DNA of 64,000 bases from Paraburkholderia acidipaludis NBRC 101816 (GCF_000684975.1 NZ_BAXZ01000002.1:1-64000); one strand, 5' to 3'; shown: positions 26,958-38,513, numbered from the stretch's first letter. Notes: generated from the letters alone by a model not told the origin. Made by a program: numbers and translations.

Positions 26958-27377
26958 ATGCCGACCCCCGAAGAAAAAGCCGCCTTTTCAGAACGTCTGA
27001 GGTTCGCGATGAAGCGCGCACCCGAGAAACTGCGTGGCAGCACCGACCTCGCCCTGCACTTCAACCTGCGTCATCACGGCGAGCATCCCGTCTCTCCGCA
27101 GACCGCGCACAAGTGGCTGAGCGGCCGCACCATTCCCACCGACGACAAGCTTCGCACCTTGGCCGAGTGGTTCAAGATCGATGTCCACTGGCTGCATTAC
27201 GGTCCTCCGCCGGCTGGGTCGGCGCCGGTGCCCAAGCCTATCCGCCGCGACGAGCAATATCCGCTTTCGCCGGAGTCGATCGAACTCGCGTCGAAGATCG
27301 AGGCACTGAGCCCTCATCACCGTTATCTGGTTCAGGAACTGATTGCCGAGTTCTACGGCGACGCCGAACGGCGCTGA
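26958..27377 (+). CDS. Helix-turn-helix transcriptional regulator
   Basis: This is a 139-residue DNA-binding protein. An atypical HTH ('LHFNLRHHGEHPVSPQTAHKWLSGRTIPTDDKLRTLAEWF', residues about 30-70) resembles XRE-like or CI-like repressors used by phages and Burkholderia genomes. The C-terminus (LSPESIELASKIEALSPHHRYLVQELIAEF) looks like a dimerisation helix. ATG 26958 is preferred to an upstream TTG. It sits between yidC and mnmE, which are normally adjacent, so it is an insertion in that block. Target genes are unknown. Confidence 0.82.
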   Translation: MPTPEEKAAFSERLRFAMKRAPEKLRGSTDLALHFNLRHHGEHPVSPQTAHKWLSGRTIPTDDKLRTLAEWFKIDVHWLHYGPPPAGSAPVPKPIRRDEQYPLSPESIELASKIEALSPHHRYLVQELIAEFYGDAERR

Positions 27378-27411
27378 TGCGCGTCAATAGCTGATCATCG
27401 CACCAAAGAAA

Positions 27412-27446
27412 AAAGCCGCCCGGCTCAAACCGGGCGGCTTTGTTTT
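27412..27446. terminator. Bidirectional terminator between HTH gene and yidC
   Basis: A perfect 12-bp stem (AAAGCCGCCCGG / CCGGGCGGCTTT) with a 6-base loop has T-rich sequence downstream on the + strand and A-rich sequence upstream, so it can terminate both convergent genes. Confidence 0.85.
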
Positions 27447-27503
27447 TCATGGCTGCTGCACAAGGCAGCACGGCCGGCGTTATCGCCGCCCGCGCGAGTG
27501 TCT

Positions 27504-29180
27504 TTAGCTCACCTTGGCCTGGCTGCGCCCCTTGCCCATCATGCGCGTGATGTAGTACTGCTGCGCGATCGAGAGCACGTTGTTGACGACGTAGTACAGC
27601 ACGAGGCCCGCCGGGAAGAAGAAGAACATGGCCGAGAACGCGAGCGGCATGAACATCATCATCTTGGCCTGGACGGGGTCCGGCGGCGTGGGGTTCAGGC
27701 GGGTCTGCACGAACATCGAGACGGCCATCAGCACCGGCAGGATGAAGAACGGATCCTGTTGCGAAAGGTCGTGGATCCAGAGAATCCACGGCGCGCCGCG
27801 CATTTCCACCGAGGAGAGCAGCACCCAGTACAGCGAGATGAACACCGGAATCTGGATCACCACCGGCAGGCAGCCGCCGAACGGGTTCACCTTCTCGGTC
27901 TTGTAGAGCTCCATGAGCGCCGCGTTCATCTTCTGCGGGTCGCTCTTGAAGCGCTCGCGCAGCGCCTGCATGCGCGGCGTGATTTCCTTCATGCGCGCCA
28001 TCGACTTGTAGCTGGCCGCCGAAAGCGGGAAGAACACGGCCTTGATGAGCAGCGTGAGCAGCACGATCGCCCAGCCCCAGTTGCCCACGAAGCTGTGGAT
28101 TTTTTCGAGCAGCCAGAAGAGCGGCTTGGCGATGATCGTGACCCAGCCGTAGTCCTTCACGAGTTCGAGACCCGGCGCCACGCCTTCGAGCATGCGCTCT
28201 TCTTCCGGACCGGCGAAGAGGTGTGCCTGCACGTTGTCGGTCGCACCCGGCGCGATCGTGCCGAGCGGCTGCTTGACGCCCACGCGGTAGAGGTCGTTGT
28301 CGAACTTCTCGACGTAGATGTCGCGCTTCGCACCCTGCTGCGGAATCCATGCGGTCGCGAAGTAGTGCTGCACCATCGCGACCCAGCCGTTGTCGGCCTG
28401 GCTCACGTAGTCGGCCTTGTTCTTGTCGATGTCGCCGAAGGTGATCTTCTGGAAGTGGTGCTCGTTCGAGTACACCGCCGGCCCGATGAAGGTGTGCGAG
28501 AAGCGCGGCGTTTCCACCGGCTGGCTGTCGCGCACGAGCTCCATGTAGAGCGTGGGCGAGACCGGCGTGCTGCCGACGTTCTGCACCTTCGTATCCACTC
28601 CGATCACGTAGCTGCCTTTCGTGAACGTGTAGGTCTTCGTGACCTTCACGCCGCCCTTTTCGGGCGAATCCAGGCTGATCTGGAGCGAGCTGGCGTCGCC
28701 CGTCAGGTCGCGCGGGCCGGCCACTGGCGTGAACACGTCGGTGTGGTTCGGGAAGTCGCCGCCAAGGAGCCCCGTGCGCGCGAGGTACGTGTGGTCCTTC
28801 GTGTGGTCGAAGAGCGTCACGTACTGGTCGGGCTTGTTGCCGTCGCTTTCCTGCACGAGCGAGAGCTTCACGAGCGTGCCGCCGCGCGTGTCGATCTCGC
28901 CGTCGTAGACGTCGGTGTGGAAGTGCACGAGCTGCGCAGCGGCTTCGGCCGGCTGGGCCGTGCCCGCCGGCGCCTGGCCCGCGGCGGCGGCCGGCAGGTC
29001 GGAAGCGGCGCCCGAAGCGCCCGTGGTACCGGCCTCAGGCGTCGCGCTGGCGGCGCCTTGGGTTTGCGTCGCGCTCGGGAAGAACATCGACGGGCGTCCA
29101 TGGTCGCGTTGCCAGTTGTCGTACAGCATGACAGCTGACACGAAGAAGATGACCCATAGGACGGTGCGTTTGATATCCAT
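27504..29180 (-). CDS. yidC: YidC, membrane protein insertase
   Basis: YidC inserts and folds inner-membrane proteins, alone or with SecYEG. At 558 residues it is the Gram-negative form. It has an N-terminal anchor (MDIKRTVLWVIFFVSAVMLYD), a large periplasmic beta-domain with an Ala/Pro-rich linker at about 35-75, and the conserved C-terminal insertase core with 'WGWAIVLLTLLIKAVFFPLS' and 'PFGGCLPVVIQIPVFISLYW'. The C-terminal tail is basic for ribosome contact. Confidence 0.97.
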   Translation of the reverse strand: MDIKRTVLWVIFFVSAVMLYDNWQRDHGRPSMFFPSATQTQGAASATPEAGTTGASGAASDLPAAAAGQAPAGTAQPAEAAAQLVHFHTDVYDGEIDTRGGTLVKLSLVQESDGNKPDQYVTLFDHTKDHTYLARTGLLGGDFPNHTDVFTPVAGPRDLTGDASSLQISLDSPEKGGVKVTKTYTFTKGSYVIGVDTKVQNVGSTPVSPTLYMELVRDSQPVETPRFSHTFIGPAVYSNEHHFQKITFGDIDKNKADYVSQADNGWVAMVQHYFATAWIPQQGAKRDIYVEKFDNDLYRVGVKQPLGTIAPGATDNVQAHLFAGPEEERMLEGVAPGLELVKDYGWVTIIAKPLFWLLEKIHSFVGNWGWAIVLLTLLIKAVFFPLSAASYKSMARMKEITPRMQALRERFKSDPQKMNAALMELYKTEKVNPFGGCLPVVIQIPVFISLYWVLLSSVEMRGAPWILWIHDLSQQDPFFILPVLMAVSMFVQTRLNPTPPDPVQAKMMMFMPLAFSAMFFFFPAGLVLYYVVNNVLSIAQQYYITRMMGKGRSQAKVS

Positions 29181-29210
29181 GCGTGGTCTCAGTGTCGATG
29201 GAATGGCGCA

Positions 29211-29441
29211 TCAGCGCTTGTTCGGGGTAACAGGCGGAACCGGATCGAAGCCGCCCGCGCTAAACGGGTGGCAGCGGCACAGCCGCCGCGCGGCGAGGTA
29301 AGTCCCGCGCGCGGCGCCATGATACTGGATTGCCTCGCGTGCGTAATCCGAACAGGAAGGATAAAAACGGCAGCGGCTGCCGAGCAGGGGGCTCACGGCC
29401 AGCTTGTAGAAACGCAGTAATGCGATCAGTACCGTTTGCAT
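29211..29441 (-). CDS. yidD: YidD, membrane protein insertion efficiency factor
   Basis: This small amphipathic protein of 76 residues helps YidC-dependent insertion. The family pattern 'YKLAVSPLLGSRCRFYPSCSDYA' with its cysteines and the 'CHPFSAGGFDPVP' tail are both present. It lies 30 bp upstream of yidC and 82 bp after rnpA, the standard order. Confidence 0.95.
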   Translation of the reverse strand: MQTVLIALLRFYKLAVSPLLGSRCRFYPSCSDYAREAIQYHGAARGTYLAARRLCRCHPFSAGGFDPVPPVTPNKR

Positions 29442-29523
29442 GGCGTGGCGGCCGGACTGCGCCGCTCCGAAGGACGAACGTCTTGCCGCGCGCGCGGCGG
29501 GTTGCCGGGCTTGCGCGCGCTAC

Positions 29524-30054
29524 TCATGATGCGGACGGCGCGCCAGTGCCAGGAAGCGGCGGCGTGCCGGCCTTCTCCGCCGGCGCCGCCACTGCTTGCG
29601 CGCCTTGCGGCGCCTCTGCCTGCGGCACGGCGCTGCGGCGTGCGACTTCGCGCGCGGCCTTGCCGAGCAGCATCTCGATCTCGTCGCGGCACAGCGCCTT
29701 GAGCGGTGGCGACGACGCGCCCGGCAGCGCCTTGCGGTCGAACTTCGTATGCAGGCGCAGCAGCAGGTCGAAGCCTTCGAACTGCGCGCGCCGCACCCGG
29801 AACGCCTCGCGCGCGATACGGCGCACGAGGTTGCGCGTGACCGCGCGCGGCGCGTACTTCTTGCCGATCACGAGGCCAAGCCGCGCAGCGCCGCCTGTCG
29901 GCCGGCCGTACACGACGAAATGTGCCGAGCGGCGCCATGGGCGCAAACGAAAAACGGATGAGAACTCATCCGTTTTCAGTAGCCTTGCGGCTTTCGGGAA
30001 AGCGGCCGGCTCCGGCGACGAAAGTGGGTGCTTATCGTCTGCCATGTCCGCCAT
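29524..30054 (-). CDS. rnpA: RnpA, ribonuclease P protein component
   Basis: This is the protein subunit of RNase P, which matures tRNA 5' ends. The core 'GLVIGKKYAPRAVTRNLVRRIAREAFR' is the RNR signature. At about 176 residues it is long, because of an N-terminal extension (about 25 residues) and an Ala/Pro-rich C-terminal tail of about 40 residues. ATGs at 30054 and 30045 are both possible starts. Confidence 0.95.
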   Translation of the reverse strand: MADMADDKHPLSSPEPAAFPKAARLLKTDEFSSVFRLRPWRRSAHFVVYGRPTGGAARLGLVIGKKYAPRAVTRNLVRRIAREAFRVRRAQFEGFDLLLRLHTKFDRKALPGASSPPLKALCRDEIEMLLGKAAREVARRSAVPQAEAPQGAQAVAAPAEKAGTPPLPGTGAPSAS

Positions 30055-30119
30055 GCCTGCTTTCGCTGCGAGCGCGCGCGGCGCTGCGGGTGGGTTCGCC
30101 GACGGCGAGCCTGCGCAAC

Positions 30120-30254
30120 TTAGACGGCGAGACGCTTGCGACCCTTCGCACGGCGTGCGTTGATCACTTTGCGGCCACCGGCGGTCTTCATGCGCACGCG
30201 GAAACCGTGGGTACGCTTGCGACGGGTAACGGAAGGTTGGAAAGTACGTTTCAT
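30120..30254 (-). CDS. rpmH: RpmH, ribosomal protein L34
   Basis: The 44-residue protein MKRTFQPSVTRRKRTHGFRV...GRKRLAV is unmistakable bL34. It is very basic. It is preceded on the minus strand by a promoter (-10 at 30346-30351, -35 at 30370-30375). It leads the rpmH-rnpA-yidD-yidC transcript. Confidence 0.98.
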   Translation of the reverse strand: MKRTFQPSVTRRKRTHGFRVRMKTAGGRKVINARRAKGRKRLAV

Positions 30255-30345
30255 GTTGCTCTCACTTGTTGAGTTTGACCGCGGCGAGCATCGCGGAAAA
30301 AAGCAATGGCCGGTGGTACGAGGGATTGGTTTTCGCGGAACCCGC

Positions 30346-30375
30346 TATTTAAGCCTGATTTTTGTTAGCCGTCAA
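30346..30375 (-). promoter_or_regulatory. rpmH promoter
   Basis: Read on the minus strand, TTGACG (30375-30370) and TAAATA (30351-30346) are separated by 18 bp, upstream of rpmH. Confidence 0.6.
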
Positions 30376-30661
30376 TAGGTTAGGGCATCGGAGCGCGCGG
30401 GCGCCGCTCGGCGGGGCACCGCTCCTTGCGATGATCCGTCCCTGTGGATAACTTCCTGGCCAGGCTATTTCGGCGTTAGAATCTCGCCTATCCCAAGAAT
30501 CCTGCATGCCTCTCCGGCCCGCCTGCCAGCCGCAAAACCCTTGCCGCGCGGGCGTCCGGAGCATTTGTCGTCGGCCCTCAGGGCCTCGCCGCGCCGGTTT
30601 CCTGGTGCAGCAAGAGCGGCGCGGCGGCAACGCGTGCAGACAAAACGAACACAGCAACTCG
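30376..30661. other. Putative origin and dnaA control region
   Basis: This stretch between the rpmH promoter and dnaA is the likely place for the chromosomal origin in this gene order. I find only one perfect DnaA box, and no obvious extended AT-rich unwinding element apart from 30340-30385. The origin assignment therefore rests mainly on gene context. A possible dnaA -10 (TAGAAT) lies at 30477-30482. Confidence 0.4.
30443..30451 (-). promoter_or_regulatory. Consensus DnaA box
   Basis: TGTGGATAA is the exact reverse complement of TTATCCACA. It sits just upstream of the putative dnaA promoter, so it may serve autoregulation, origin function, or both. Confidence 0.75.
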
Positions 30662-32272
30662 ATGAACGAATTCTGGCAACACTGTTCCGCACTACTGGAG
30701 CGCGAGCTGACGCCCCAGCAGTACGTGACGTGGATTAAACCGTTGGCCCCGGTTGCCTTCGACGCTGCTGCGAACACGCTGCAGATCGCCGCTCCCAACC
30801 GCTTCAAGCTCGACTGGGTCAAAAGCCAGTTTTCGGGACGGATCTCCGATCTGGCCCGCGATTTCTGGCAGGCTCCGGTCGACGTCCAGTTCGTCCTCGA
30901 TCCGAAGGCCGGCATGCGTGCGCCGGCCGCTGCCGCCCCCCGGGCGCCTCTCGCAGGCGCGCCCGGCGCCGCCGAACCCGTTGCCTCGGTTGCCCCCGGC
31001 GCGAGTCTGTCCGCAGGGCTTGCCGCCAGCCTCGCGGGCCATGCAGGTCATGCAGGTATCACGCAGCCGCAGCAGGCCGCCGCCGCTCCGTCGGCCCAGA
31101 CCGTTCATGCCGGCGCGGCGGACGCCAGCGACGCCGATCTCGACCTCCCGAGCCTCGACGCAAACGAAGCCGCCGCCGGCCGCCGCACATGGCGTCCGGG
31201 TCAGGGTGCAGCCGCCGCCGCCTCGAGCAGCGAGGCCGATCCGACCTACGAGCGCTCGAAGCTGAACCCGGTGCTCACGTTCGACAACTTCGTTACCGGC
31301 AAGGCGAACCAGCTCGCCCGCGCGGCGGCGATCCAGGTGGCCGACAACCCCGGCATCTCGTACAACCCGCTGTTCCTCTACGGCGGCGTGGGCCTCGGCA
31401 AGACCCACCTGATCCACGCGATCGGCAACCAGCTCCTGCTCGACAAGCCGGGCGCGCGCATCCGCTACATCCACGCGGAGCAGTACGTATCGGACGTGGT
31501 GAAGGCCTACCAGCGCAAGGCGTTCGACGACTTCAAGCGCTACTACCACTCGCTCGACCTGCTGCTGATCGACGATATTCAGTTCTTCTCGGGCAAGTCG
31601 CGCACGCAGGAAGAATTCTTCTACGCATTCGAGGCGCTCGTCGCCAACAAGGCGCAGGTCATCATCACGAGCGATACGTACCCGAAGGAAATCTCGGGTA
31701 TCGACGACCGCCTGATCTCGCGCTTCGACTCGGGCCTGACGGTGGCGATCGAGCCGCCCGAGCTGGAAATGCGCGTCGCGATCCTGATGCGCAAGGCGCA
31801 GTCCGAGGGCGTGAGCCTGAACGAGGACGTCGCGTTTTTCGTGGCCAAGCACCTGCGCTCGAACGTGCGCGAGCTGGAAGGCGCGCTGCGCAAGATCCTC
31901 GCGTATTCGAAGTTCCACGGCCGCGAGATCTCGATCGAGCTGACGAGGGAAGCGCTCAAGGATCTGCTGACGGTGCAGAACCGCCAGATTTCGGTCGAGA
32001 ACATCCAGAAGACCGTCGCCGACTTTTACAGCATCAAGGTCGCCGACATGTATTCGAAGAAGCGTCCCGCGAACATCGCGCGACCGCGCCAGATTGCGAT
32101 GTACCTCGCGAAGGAGCTCACGCAGAAGAGCCTGCCGGAAATCGGCGAGCTGTTCGGCGGCCGCGACCACACGACGGTGCTGCACGCGGTGCGCAAGATC
32201 GCGGACGAGCGCGGCAAGGACGCCCAGCTCAACCACGAACTGCACGTCCTCGAGCAGACGCTCAAGGGCTAG
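30662..32272 (+). CDS. dnaA: DnaA, replication initiator
   Basis: DnaA binds origin boxes and opens the duplex. Domain I begins MNEFWQHCSALLERELTPQQY. A long Ala-rich domain II linker covers about residues 85-195. The AAA+ domain has Walker A GGVGLGKT (241-248) and Walker B LLIDD (301-305). The C-terminal box-binding domain carries 'GGRDHTTVLHAVRKI'. It has 536 residues. The ATG at 30662 is chosen by homology of the N-terminus. Confidence 0.98.
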   Translation: MNEFWQHCSALLERELTPQQYVTWIKPLAPVAFDAAANTLQIAAPNRFKLDWVKSQFSGRISDLARDFWQAPVDVQFVLDPKAGMRAPAAAAPRAPLAGAPGAAEPVASVAPGASLSAGLAASLAGHAGHAGITQPQQAAAAPSAQTVHAGAADASDADLDLPSLDANEAAAGRRTWRPGQGAAAAASSSEADPTYERSKLNPVLTFDNFVTGKANQLARAAAIQVADNPGISYNPLFLYGGVGLGKTHLIHAIGNQLLLDKPGARIRYIHAEQYVSDVVKAYQRKAFDDFKRYYHSLDLLLIDDIQFFSGKSRTQEEFFYAFEALVANKAQVIITSDTYPKEISGIDDRLISRFDSGLTVAIEPPELEMRVAILMRKAQSEGVSLNEDVAFFVAKHLRSNVRELEGALRKILAYSKFHGREISIELTREALKDLLTVQNRQISVENIQKTVADFYSIKVADMYSKKRPANIARPRQIAMYLAKELTQKSLPEIGELFGGRDHTTVLHAVRKIADERGKDAQLNHELHVLEQTLKG

Positions 32273-32552
32273 GGCGCGGATTGGGTCGCCCGTGCGGCCC
32301 GAAGCGGGGGCTCACCCGCGCGGCAACCCCGGCGGCCGCGCCTGTTTATTTCGCGGATCAGCCCCAATTTAGGGAAGTGGACCGTTTTCAGGCACAATAT
32401 GGGTTTAACCGCCCGGCGTTCCCGGGCGGATTTCACGACGCGGCCAGTGCCATGGGCGGCTGTCCGGAATGACGCAACAGCGCACGCAGCGGCGTGCGCC
32501 GAAGCGGCTTCGGGACGGGGTGCGCGGGCCGTCACATCAACGAAGGAACTCT

Positions 32553-33656
32553 ATGCAACTGGTCAAGACCGAACGCGATAACCTCCTCAGGCCGCTGCAA
32601 ACGGTGAGTGGCATTGTCGAACGCCGCCACACGTTGCCGATCCTCGCCAATCTGCTGATCACCAAGAACGGTTCCGACGTCTCGTTCCTCTCGACGGATC
32701 TCGAGCTGCAGATCACCACGCACGCCGACTTCGGCGTGGGCAACGACCAGGTGGCCACGACCGTGGCCGCGCGCAAGCTGCTCGACATCCTGCGCGCGAT
32801 GCCCGACGGCCAGGTCACGCTCTCGCTGGCCGACAAGCGCCTCACCGTGCAGTCGGGCAAGAGCCGCTTTGCGCTCCAGACCCTGGCCGCGGACGAGTTC
32901 CCCACGGTCGCCCAGGCCAAGGACTTCGGCGCGAACCTTTCGGTCCCGCAGAAGACCTTCCGGCAACTGCTCGGCATGGTGTACTTCGCCATGGCCCAGC
33001 AGGACATCCGTTATTACCTGAACGGCATGCTGCTCGTCGTGGACGGCGACCAGCTCATGGCGGTCGCCACCGACGGCCACCGCCTCGCGTTCTCCTCGAT
33101 GAAGATCGAAGGCTCGTTCGCGCGCCAGGAAGTCATCATCCCGCGCAAGACGATCCTCGAACTCCAGCGCCTGCTGGAAGACATCGACGACGTGCTGAAG
33201 ATCGACATCGGCTCGACCCAGGTGAAGTTCACCTTCGGTCAGGTCGAGCTGGTCTCGAAGCTCGTGGAAGGCAAGTTCCCCGACTTCCAGCGCGTGATCC
33301 CGAAGGCCCACAAGAACACCTTCCAGATCGGCCGCGAAGAACTGCAGCGCTCGCTGCAGCGCGCCGCGATTCTCACGTCCGACAAGTTCAAGGGCGTGCG
33401 CTGCATCATCGAGCCGGGCCAGCTCAAGATCATGTCCACGAACGCGGATCAGGAAGAGGCTCAGGAAGAACTGGAAATCGCCTACCAGGGCGACACCATC
33501 GACATCGGATTCAACGTCACGTACCTGCTCGACGTACTCGCGAACCTGAAGATCGACATGCTGGAAGTGAGCCTTGGCGACGCCAGCTCCAGCGCGCTCA
33601 TCACGATTCCCGAGAACGAGGAATTCAAGTACGTGGTGATGCCAATGCGCATTTAA
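32553..33656 (+). CDS. dnaN: DnaN, DNA polymerase III beta sliding clamp
   Basis: This is the ring clamp that tethers the replicative polymerase. The 367-residue protein begins MQLVKTERDNLLRPLQTVSGIVERR and ends in the conserved 'VVMPMRI'. Three clamp repeats are present. The ATG at 32553 has GAAGGA upstream. It lies 280 bp after dnaA, a gap that includes no DnaA box. Confidence 0.98.
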   Translation: MQLVKTERDNLLRPLQTVSGIVERRHTLPILANLLITKNGSDVSFLSTDLELQITTHADFGVGNDQVATTVAARKLLDILRAMPDGQVTLSLADKRLTVQSGKSRFALQTLAADEFPTVAQAKDFGANLSVPQKTFRQLLGMVYFAMAQQDIRYYLNGMLLVVDGDQLMAVATDGHRLAFSSMKIEGSFARQEVIIPRKTILELQRLLEDIDDVLKIDIGSTQVKFTFGQVELVSKLVEGKFPDFQRVIPKAHKNTFQIGREELQRSLQRAAILTSDKFKGVRCIIEPGQLKIMSTNADQEEAQEELEIAYQGDTIDIGFNVTYLLDVLANLKIDMLEVSLGDASSSALITIPENEEFKYVVMPMRI

Positions 33657-33770
33657 AAAGCGCGACAGAAGAAGAACTCCAGGGGGCGCAGCGCCCCTTT
33701 GGCGTTTTTATGGCTTTTCGAAAAGCACCGAGCAGTAACGCTGGCAGTACAGCAGAACCGGAAAAAATCC

Positions 33771-36242
<2,472 letters not shown>

Positions 36243-36249
36243 TCGCGTC

Positions 36250-36322
36250 TGTAGACGTAGGGCGCCAGAGTAAGTGCGACTGGCGCCACAGTTTTGCGAC
36301 TAGGTGACAAAGATAGCGCGAC
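36250..36322 (+). repeat. Putative Tn7-like transposon end with three TnsB-type repeats
   Basis: TGTAGACGTA begins at 36250. It is followed by GGCGCCAGAGTAAGTGCGAC (36261-36280), GGCGCCACAGTTTTGCGAC (36282-36300) and GGTGACAAAGATAGCGCGAC (36303-36322). The three copies share GGYGMCA near the start and GCGAC at the end, with a ~21 bp period. Tn7-family ends have this design: a terminal TGT plus tandem ~20-bp transposase sites. Confidence 0.6.
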
Positions 36323-36421
36323 GGACCTATATCGTAATGGGCGCCCGAGTATCTTGCTTTGCTGATTCTCGATATTTGAGCGACCCATGCCCTCCCCAAC
36401 GAACTCAGCGGTCGAAAAAAC

Positions 36422-36454
36422 AAGCACTTGCGAGTGATCGCGGTGCTTTTTTTT
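36422..36454 (+). terminator. Intrinsic terminator downstream of gyrB
   Basis: A hairpin with stem AAGCAC..GCGA / TCGC.GTGCTT, with a small bulge, is followed by a run of eight T residues. It lies inside the putative element, so it would stop gyrB read-through into the cargo. Confidence 0.6.
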
Positions 36455-36839
36455 CGCCATAGCCGCACGGGCTGCGGCATCAAAAGGTGGTCTTTTATCT
36501 GATATTGTCTGGGCGCAAGAATCCCGAGCGAGCTAACAAGATTGATTTCAAAACGACGCGACCAGATCATCTGCGGATCATTGGTGTGAGAGGTGGTCTT
36601 GGTGAGGAGGCGGCGATAGTCGGGACCCGAAGCAAAATCAGCAACAACTGGGCTTCGTGTTTCCGAACCCCATTCGCCCCGGACGCAATGGGGTTCGCTA
36701 TGCGTAATGGTTCACACGGTGCTACCGAGAAATCCACCTCTGACAGTGACGTGGCGGTTGCAGGGTCGTTCAAGATCTTGCCAACATCACAAGGATCTTG
36801 TCTAATTCGACGTAAGACGGCAACTAACGTGGAACGGGG
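36455..36839. other. Leader region before the methyltransferase gene
   Basis: No convincing gene is seen. A 119-codon frame exists at 36487-36846 but lacks a ribosome-binding site and domain-like features. An AATTCGAC sequence at 36804-36811 matches eight bases of the half-site of the palindrome in front of tnsA. Confidence 0.4.
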
Positions 36840-38513
36840 ATGGTGACGGTCAAGGCGCGAACGAAGCTGCGGGCGGTGGATCTGTATTCTGGAGTGGGTG
36901 GCTGGTCACTCGGTCTACGGTTGGCCGGTATCGATGTCGTAGCTTCTTACGAACGTTGGGATTTGGCCAACGAGACGAACTTCAAAAACAATCGACATCA
37001 AGCTCAGACGATCGATATCAGGCGACTTTCTCTGGATGATCTGCCTTCGTGCATCGATATCGTCGTTGGTAGCCCTCCATGTACGGAGTTCTCTTTTTCC
37101 AATCGAGGTGGAAACGGTAACATCGCAGATGGGCTTGAGGATATTCGTAAATTCCTGACTATCGTTCAGCACCTCAAGCCCAAGTTTTGGGCAATGGAAA
37201 ACGTTCCAAGGGTGGCGAAAATACTCGAGTCAGAGCTCCGGCAGGGCGGCCTGCTTGAAGAATTCAAGCACCTTGGCCTCGTGCCGCACGTTGTAAATAT
37301 GGAGGATTTCGGCTTGCCGCAGCGCCGCCGACGTTGCATTGCCGGAAACTTTGATTTTACCCTGCTCGCCGCCTACGCGAAGAAGGTGCCAAAGCGAACG
37401 CTTGGCCAGGTTGTGCGCGCATTGACGGAAAAGAGGATTAGAGATCCTATTTACGGTCTCCATCTTGACGGGCAAGAGGTGAGTGATCACGTCGAGGAGT
37501 CGCCTCTAAATGAGGAGGAGGTTCGTATCAATAGAGCCGGAAAGATGCTCCATCCCGTCTATAACACGATGTCTTTTCCGGATTCACTTGATCGGAGCGT
37601 TAGAACGATTACAGCGACATGTACTAGGGTGTCGCGTGAAAGTATTGTCATTGAAAGCCCAAATCGAACAGGGAGTTATCGGAGACTTACTGTTAGGGAG
37701 CGAGCGTGTTTGCAGGGGTTCCCTATTACTTTTCAATTCTACGGCAAGTCGTATGGTGAAAAGCTGCGCATGGTCGGGAATGCTATTCCGCCCTCATTTG
37801 CGTATTATGTTGCGCATGCGCTGCAAAGCCGCGCGCCGGCCGATGTAAAGCCGCTGACTGAATATTTGGAAACGCTGAAGAGCCCGGTTCCGTTGGCGAC
37901 TGATGCATCTCCTGAGCGCCCCGGGTCACGCTATACGCGCAACCGCACCTTTCGATTTGCGATTCCCAGCTTGCGGTTGATGAGCGGTGTGCGCTTTGAG
38001 TTGGCGAACAACGTATCTGACGGGGATGCACTTTGGGAGGTCTCCTTCTATTTCGGGACATCCAAATCCATCAAATCGCTGGCGCTTGATGGACGCTTGT
38101 ATGATTGGATATGCGAAGAAATTCCTGTGGAGTTGCGCCAGGAGATCAGTCCAGAAATCGAACGCCTGTCTGAGTTTGTGGATCGTGCAGACATAGGCAA
38201 TATGCAGCGAATCTGGAGTCACTCCGGGGTTGGCCTTACGCGTCCCTTTATGTTGCTCGATCAACTTGACGAGTGCGGCGCTCGTCTGAGCAAGATACTG
38301 GGTCACTACGACGTGCTTGCTCAAACACTAGTCGGACGTGCGATCTGGAATCAATATGGGGAGGACGCTCCTAGGCTGCCCGGGCTGAACAAACTCGCGC
38401 GAAATGCCCCGCAAATTCTCGCGGGCCTACTTGTTGGTGCCCGTGCGAATGACGGTTTGCGCGCGCATAGGCACACGGCGATTCGGCCTTTGAAGGAAGT
38501 AGCATCTGGCTAG
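36840..38513 (+). CDS. drmMII: DNA (cytosine-5) methyltransferase, DISARM DrmMII-like
   Basis: This is a 5-methylcytosine methyltransferase. Motif I is DLYSGVGGWSLGL. The catalytic motif IV is GSPPCTEF with the nucleophile C81. Motif VI is ENVP, motif VIII is QRRRR, and motif X is GNAIPP. A target-recognition region lies between VIII and X. A C-terminal extension of about 220 residues after motif X is not part of the core fold and I do not recognise it. It is followed by drmA- and drmB-like genes, so it most likely marks self DNA for a DISARM-like system. The symbol rests on context. Confidence 0.85.
   Translation: MVTVKARTKLRAVDLYSGVGGWSLGLRLAGIDVVASYERWDLANETNFKNNRHQAQTIDIRRLSLDDLPSCIDIVVGSPPCTEFSFSNRGGNGNIADGLEDIRKFLTIVQHLKPKFWAMENVPRVAKILESELRQGGLLEEFKHLGLVPHVVNMEDFGLPQRRRRCIAGNFDFTLLAAYAKKVPKRTLGQVVRALTEKRIRDPIYGLHLDGQEVSDHVEESPLNEEEVRINRAGKMLHPVYNTMSFPDSLDRSVRTITATCTRVSRESIVIESPNRTGSYRRLTVRERACLQGFPITFQFYGKSYGEKLRMVGNAIPPSFAYYVAHALQSRAPADVKPLTEYLETLKSPVPLATDASPERPGSRYTRNRTFRFAIPSLRLMSGVRFELANNVSDGDALWEVSFYFGTSKSIKSLALDGRLYDWICEEIPVELRQEISPEIERLSEFVDRADIGNMQRIWSHSGVGLTRPFMLLDQLDECGARLSKILGHYDVLAQTLVGRAIWNQYGEDAPRLPGLNKLARNAPQILAGLLVGARANDGLRAHRHTAIRPLKEVASG

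Noticed and set aside
30692..32245. A 517-codon minus-strand frame over dnaA
   Set aside because: It is antisense to an unmistakable dnaA, has no start signal, and its composition is that of a GC shadow.
33683..33698. GC-rich hairpin between dnaN and gyrB
   Set aside because: The stem is short and the T-run is separated from it by GGCG, so it is not a convincing terminator, and read-through into gyrB is plausible.
36487..36846. 119-codon + strand frame between gyrB and the methyltransferase
   Set aside because: No ribosome-binding site, no recognisable domain, and it overlaps the methyltransferase start in another frame.
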